DNA of 7,090 nucleotides from Candidatus Latescibacterota bacterium (GTDB lineage Bacteria > Latescibacterota > MVCY01 > DTYK01), in assembly GCA_012961925.1 (NCBI GenBank), contig DTYK01000083.1, positions 1 through 7,090 of the forward strand, read 5' to 3'. The translations under genes and the position numbers were made by a program. Below, one piece after another: positions 5,802 to 7,090 of this stretch. Numbering within the stretch: position 1 is the stretch's first letter; each line of letters opens with the position of its first letter. The notes under the pieces are model-generated. The model searched no databases and was not told where the DNA came from. It saw nothing but the letters and a program-made list of their open reading frames with translations.

Positions 5802-7090
5802 ATGATCAAGAGAAAAATCCTCTGGGTTGACGATGAGATAGACCTTTTACGCCCTCATATCATCTTTCTCGGTGAAAGGGGATATTCGGTCAGCCCTGCC
5901 ACTAATGGGAAGGATGCCCTTTGTCTGATCAAGAGAGAACCATTTGACCTTGTCCTTCTGGATGAGATGATGCCTGGGCTGGGTGGTTTATCTTTGCTTT
6001 CTGAGATCAAGGAGATCGATCCGAACCTGCCGGTGGTGATGATTACAAAGAGCGAAGAGGAGGAGCTTATGGAGGAGGCCATCGGCAAGAATATCACGGA
6101 CTACCTGACAAAACCCGTCAATCCCAGCCAGATCCTTTCGGTATGTAAACGTATCCTTGACGCAAAACATATCAGGGGTGAACGCATTGCCAGGGACTAT
6201 GCGGCCATATCCAGCACAATTCGCTCCATGCTCTCGAGCCCCATTAGTTGGAAGGATTGGATAGAGATCTACTCAAAGCTCTCGGAATGGGATCTTGAGA
6301 TAGAGGGATGTCGGGACCATGCACTTAGCCAGATACATGCTGACCAAAGGCGCGAGTGTAATGCGCAATTCGGTCGGTATGTGGAGGAATCCTACCCGCT
6401 CTGGCTTCGTGGGGAGGATGCTCCACCTCTCTCCGTCGATGTCGTATCGAAGTTCCTCTCGCCTCTATTAGCTTCGGGGCAGAAAGTCTTTTTCGTCATT
6501 ATCGACTGTATGCGCCTGGATCAATGGCTTTACATCAAGCCTCTGCTGGCGGAGTTCTTCAACATCAGATGTAACTATTACTACTCAATCCTTCCCACAG
6601 CAACCCCTTACTCACGGAATGCCCTCTTCAGCGGCCTCTTCCCGGACCAGATTGCTGAGATGTACCCGGAGATGTGGAAGGAGGCCAACCTCGACGAACA
6701 GGGAATAAACCGCTATGAACACCAACTCCTTGACCGGCAGCTCAGGAAACTTGGCTTCAACTTCAAACGAACTGGCTATATCAAGGTCTTTGATGCCGCA
6801 GGCGAGGAGAGGCTGGCCAGAGAGATGAATTCCTTACTGCGACGCTTTAACAGTTCAGCGGTACCCCTGGTGTCAATCGTCTTCAACTTCATCGACGTAC
6901 TTGCCCATGGCAGGTCAAAGTCCGAGATCCTTCATCAGATTGCACCCGATGAGGCAGCCTTCAGATCCCTTACCAGATCGTGGTTCAACTATTCGGTGCT
7001 GTTCACGATGTTGAGGGAGATTGCTGATACCAAGGCTGTGGTCGTCCTCACCTCAGATCATGGCAGCATTTTCGGAAACAGAGCAACCAT
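5802..7090 (+). CDS. porX: PorX-type response regulator with PglZ (alkaline-phosphatase-fold) output domain; truncated by window edge
   Basis: The open frame runs without a stop to the edge, giving 429 of an expected ~515 residues. Residues 1-120 are a complete receiver: acidic pair Asp10/Asp11 in WVDDE, phospho-acceptor Asp54 in LLDEMMPG, Thr82 and Lys104 in TKP. A helical linker follows to ~225. From ~226 there is a PglZ-type domain of the alkaline-phosphatase superfamily: Asp235 in VIIDCMRLDQW, a threonine nucleophile candidate at 266 or 268 in LPTATPYSRNALFSG, Asp365 and His369 in FIDVLAHGR, and Asp419-His420 in TSDHGS. The remaining metal histidine would lie past the edge. PorX controls type IX secretion genes in Bacteroidota and is reported to be a zinc phosphodiesterase cutting cyclic and linear oligonucleotides. 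No DNA-binding helix-turn-helix is seen. The adjacent kinase is the likely phosphodonor. The sequence shows the domain layout; the T9SS role here is inferred. Confidence 0.88.
   Translation, partial: MIKRKILWVDDEIDLLRPHIIFLGERGYSVSPATNGKDALCLIKREPFDLVLLDEMMPGLGGLSLLSEIKEIDPNLPVVMITKSEEEELMEEAIGKNITDYLTKPVNPSQILSVCKRILDAKHIRGERIARDYAAISSTIRSMLSSPISWKDWIEIYSKLSEWDLEIEGCRDHALSQIHADQRRECNAQFGRYVEESYPLWLRGEDAPPLSVDVVSKFLSPLLASGQKVFFVIIDCMRLDQWLYIKPLLAEFFNIRCNYYYSILPTATPYSRNALFSGLFPDQIAEMYPEMWKEANLDEQGINRYEHQLLDRQLRKLGFNFKRTGYIKVFDAAGEERLAREMNSLLRRFNSSAVPLVSIVFNFIDVLAHGRSKSEILHQIAPDEAAFRSLTRSWFNYSVLFTMLREIADTKAVVVLTSDHGSIFGNRAT

Noticed and set aside
5802..7090. PglZ-domain gene as part of a BREX or other phage-defence system
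   Set aside because: The PglZ fold here is fused to a complete receiver domain, which is the PorX layout, and no BrxC, BrxL, methyltransferase or other BREX gene is nearby. The PglZ match alone does not support defence.

Overview
The window is one dense, single-strand (+) gene cluster of six genes. The genes are overlapping or tightly spaced and are preceded by a short structured non-coding stretch. Order: lolA (170-865), a secreted subtilisin-family protease with a C-terminal secretion-type domain (865-2643), an Ap4A-phosphorylase-like HIT protein (2660-3181), a seryl-tRNA synthetase (3153-4424), a two-transmembrane sensor histidine kinase (4443-5735), and the first 429 codons of a PorX-type response regulator (5802 to the right edge, truncated). 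No RNA gene, CRISPR array, transposase or phage gene was seen. No stretch longer than about 170 bases lacks a gene.

The content points to a diderm bacterium of the Fibrobacteres-Chlorobi-Bacteroidetes (FCB) group or an allied candidate phylum. LolA implies an outer membrane. The protease ends in a YPNP...GIYIYRI module like the type-A C-terminal domains exported by type IX secretion (T9SS), and similar to FlgD-type Ig folds. The last gene has the receiver plus PglZ/alkaline-phosphatase-fold layout of PorX, the T9SS regulator known from Porphyromonas and Flavobacterium. The histidine kinase has an H-box (AAHQLGTPLSSL) and juxtamembrane YGDS segment that I recall from Bacteroidota kinases. The Arg-codon bias towards AGG/AGA, and the lack of the usual Bacteroidota porX neighbours, make a non-Bacteroidota FCB lineage (for example KSB1, Zixibacteria or Latescibacterota-like) plausible, but I cannot assign the phylum from this sequence.

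Functionally the cluster mixes cell-envelope export (LolA, the protease) with its probable control system (kinase and PorX) and two translation or nucleotide genes (SerRS and a HIT Ap4A-phosphorylase homologue). The most interesting points are: the direct adjacency of a kinase to PorX, which are unlinked in P. gingivalis; a likely T9SS cargo in the same cluster; a shared nucleotide-signalling theme (Ap4A turnover beside PorX, reported as an oligonucleotide phosphodiesterase); and a seryl-tRNA synthetase with non-canonical residues at two serine-pocket motifs (PTAE to PRGE, and NGSG to NAPG).
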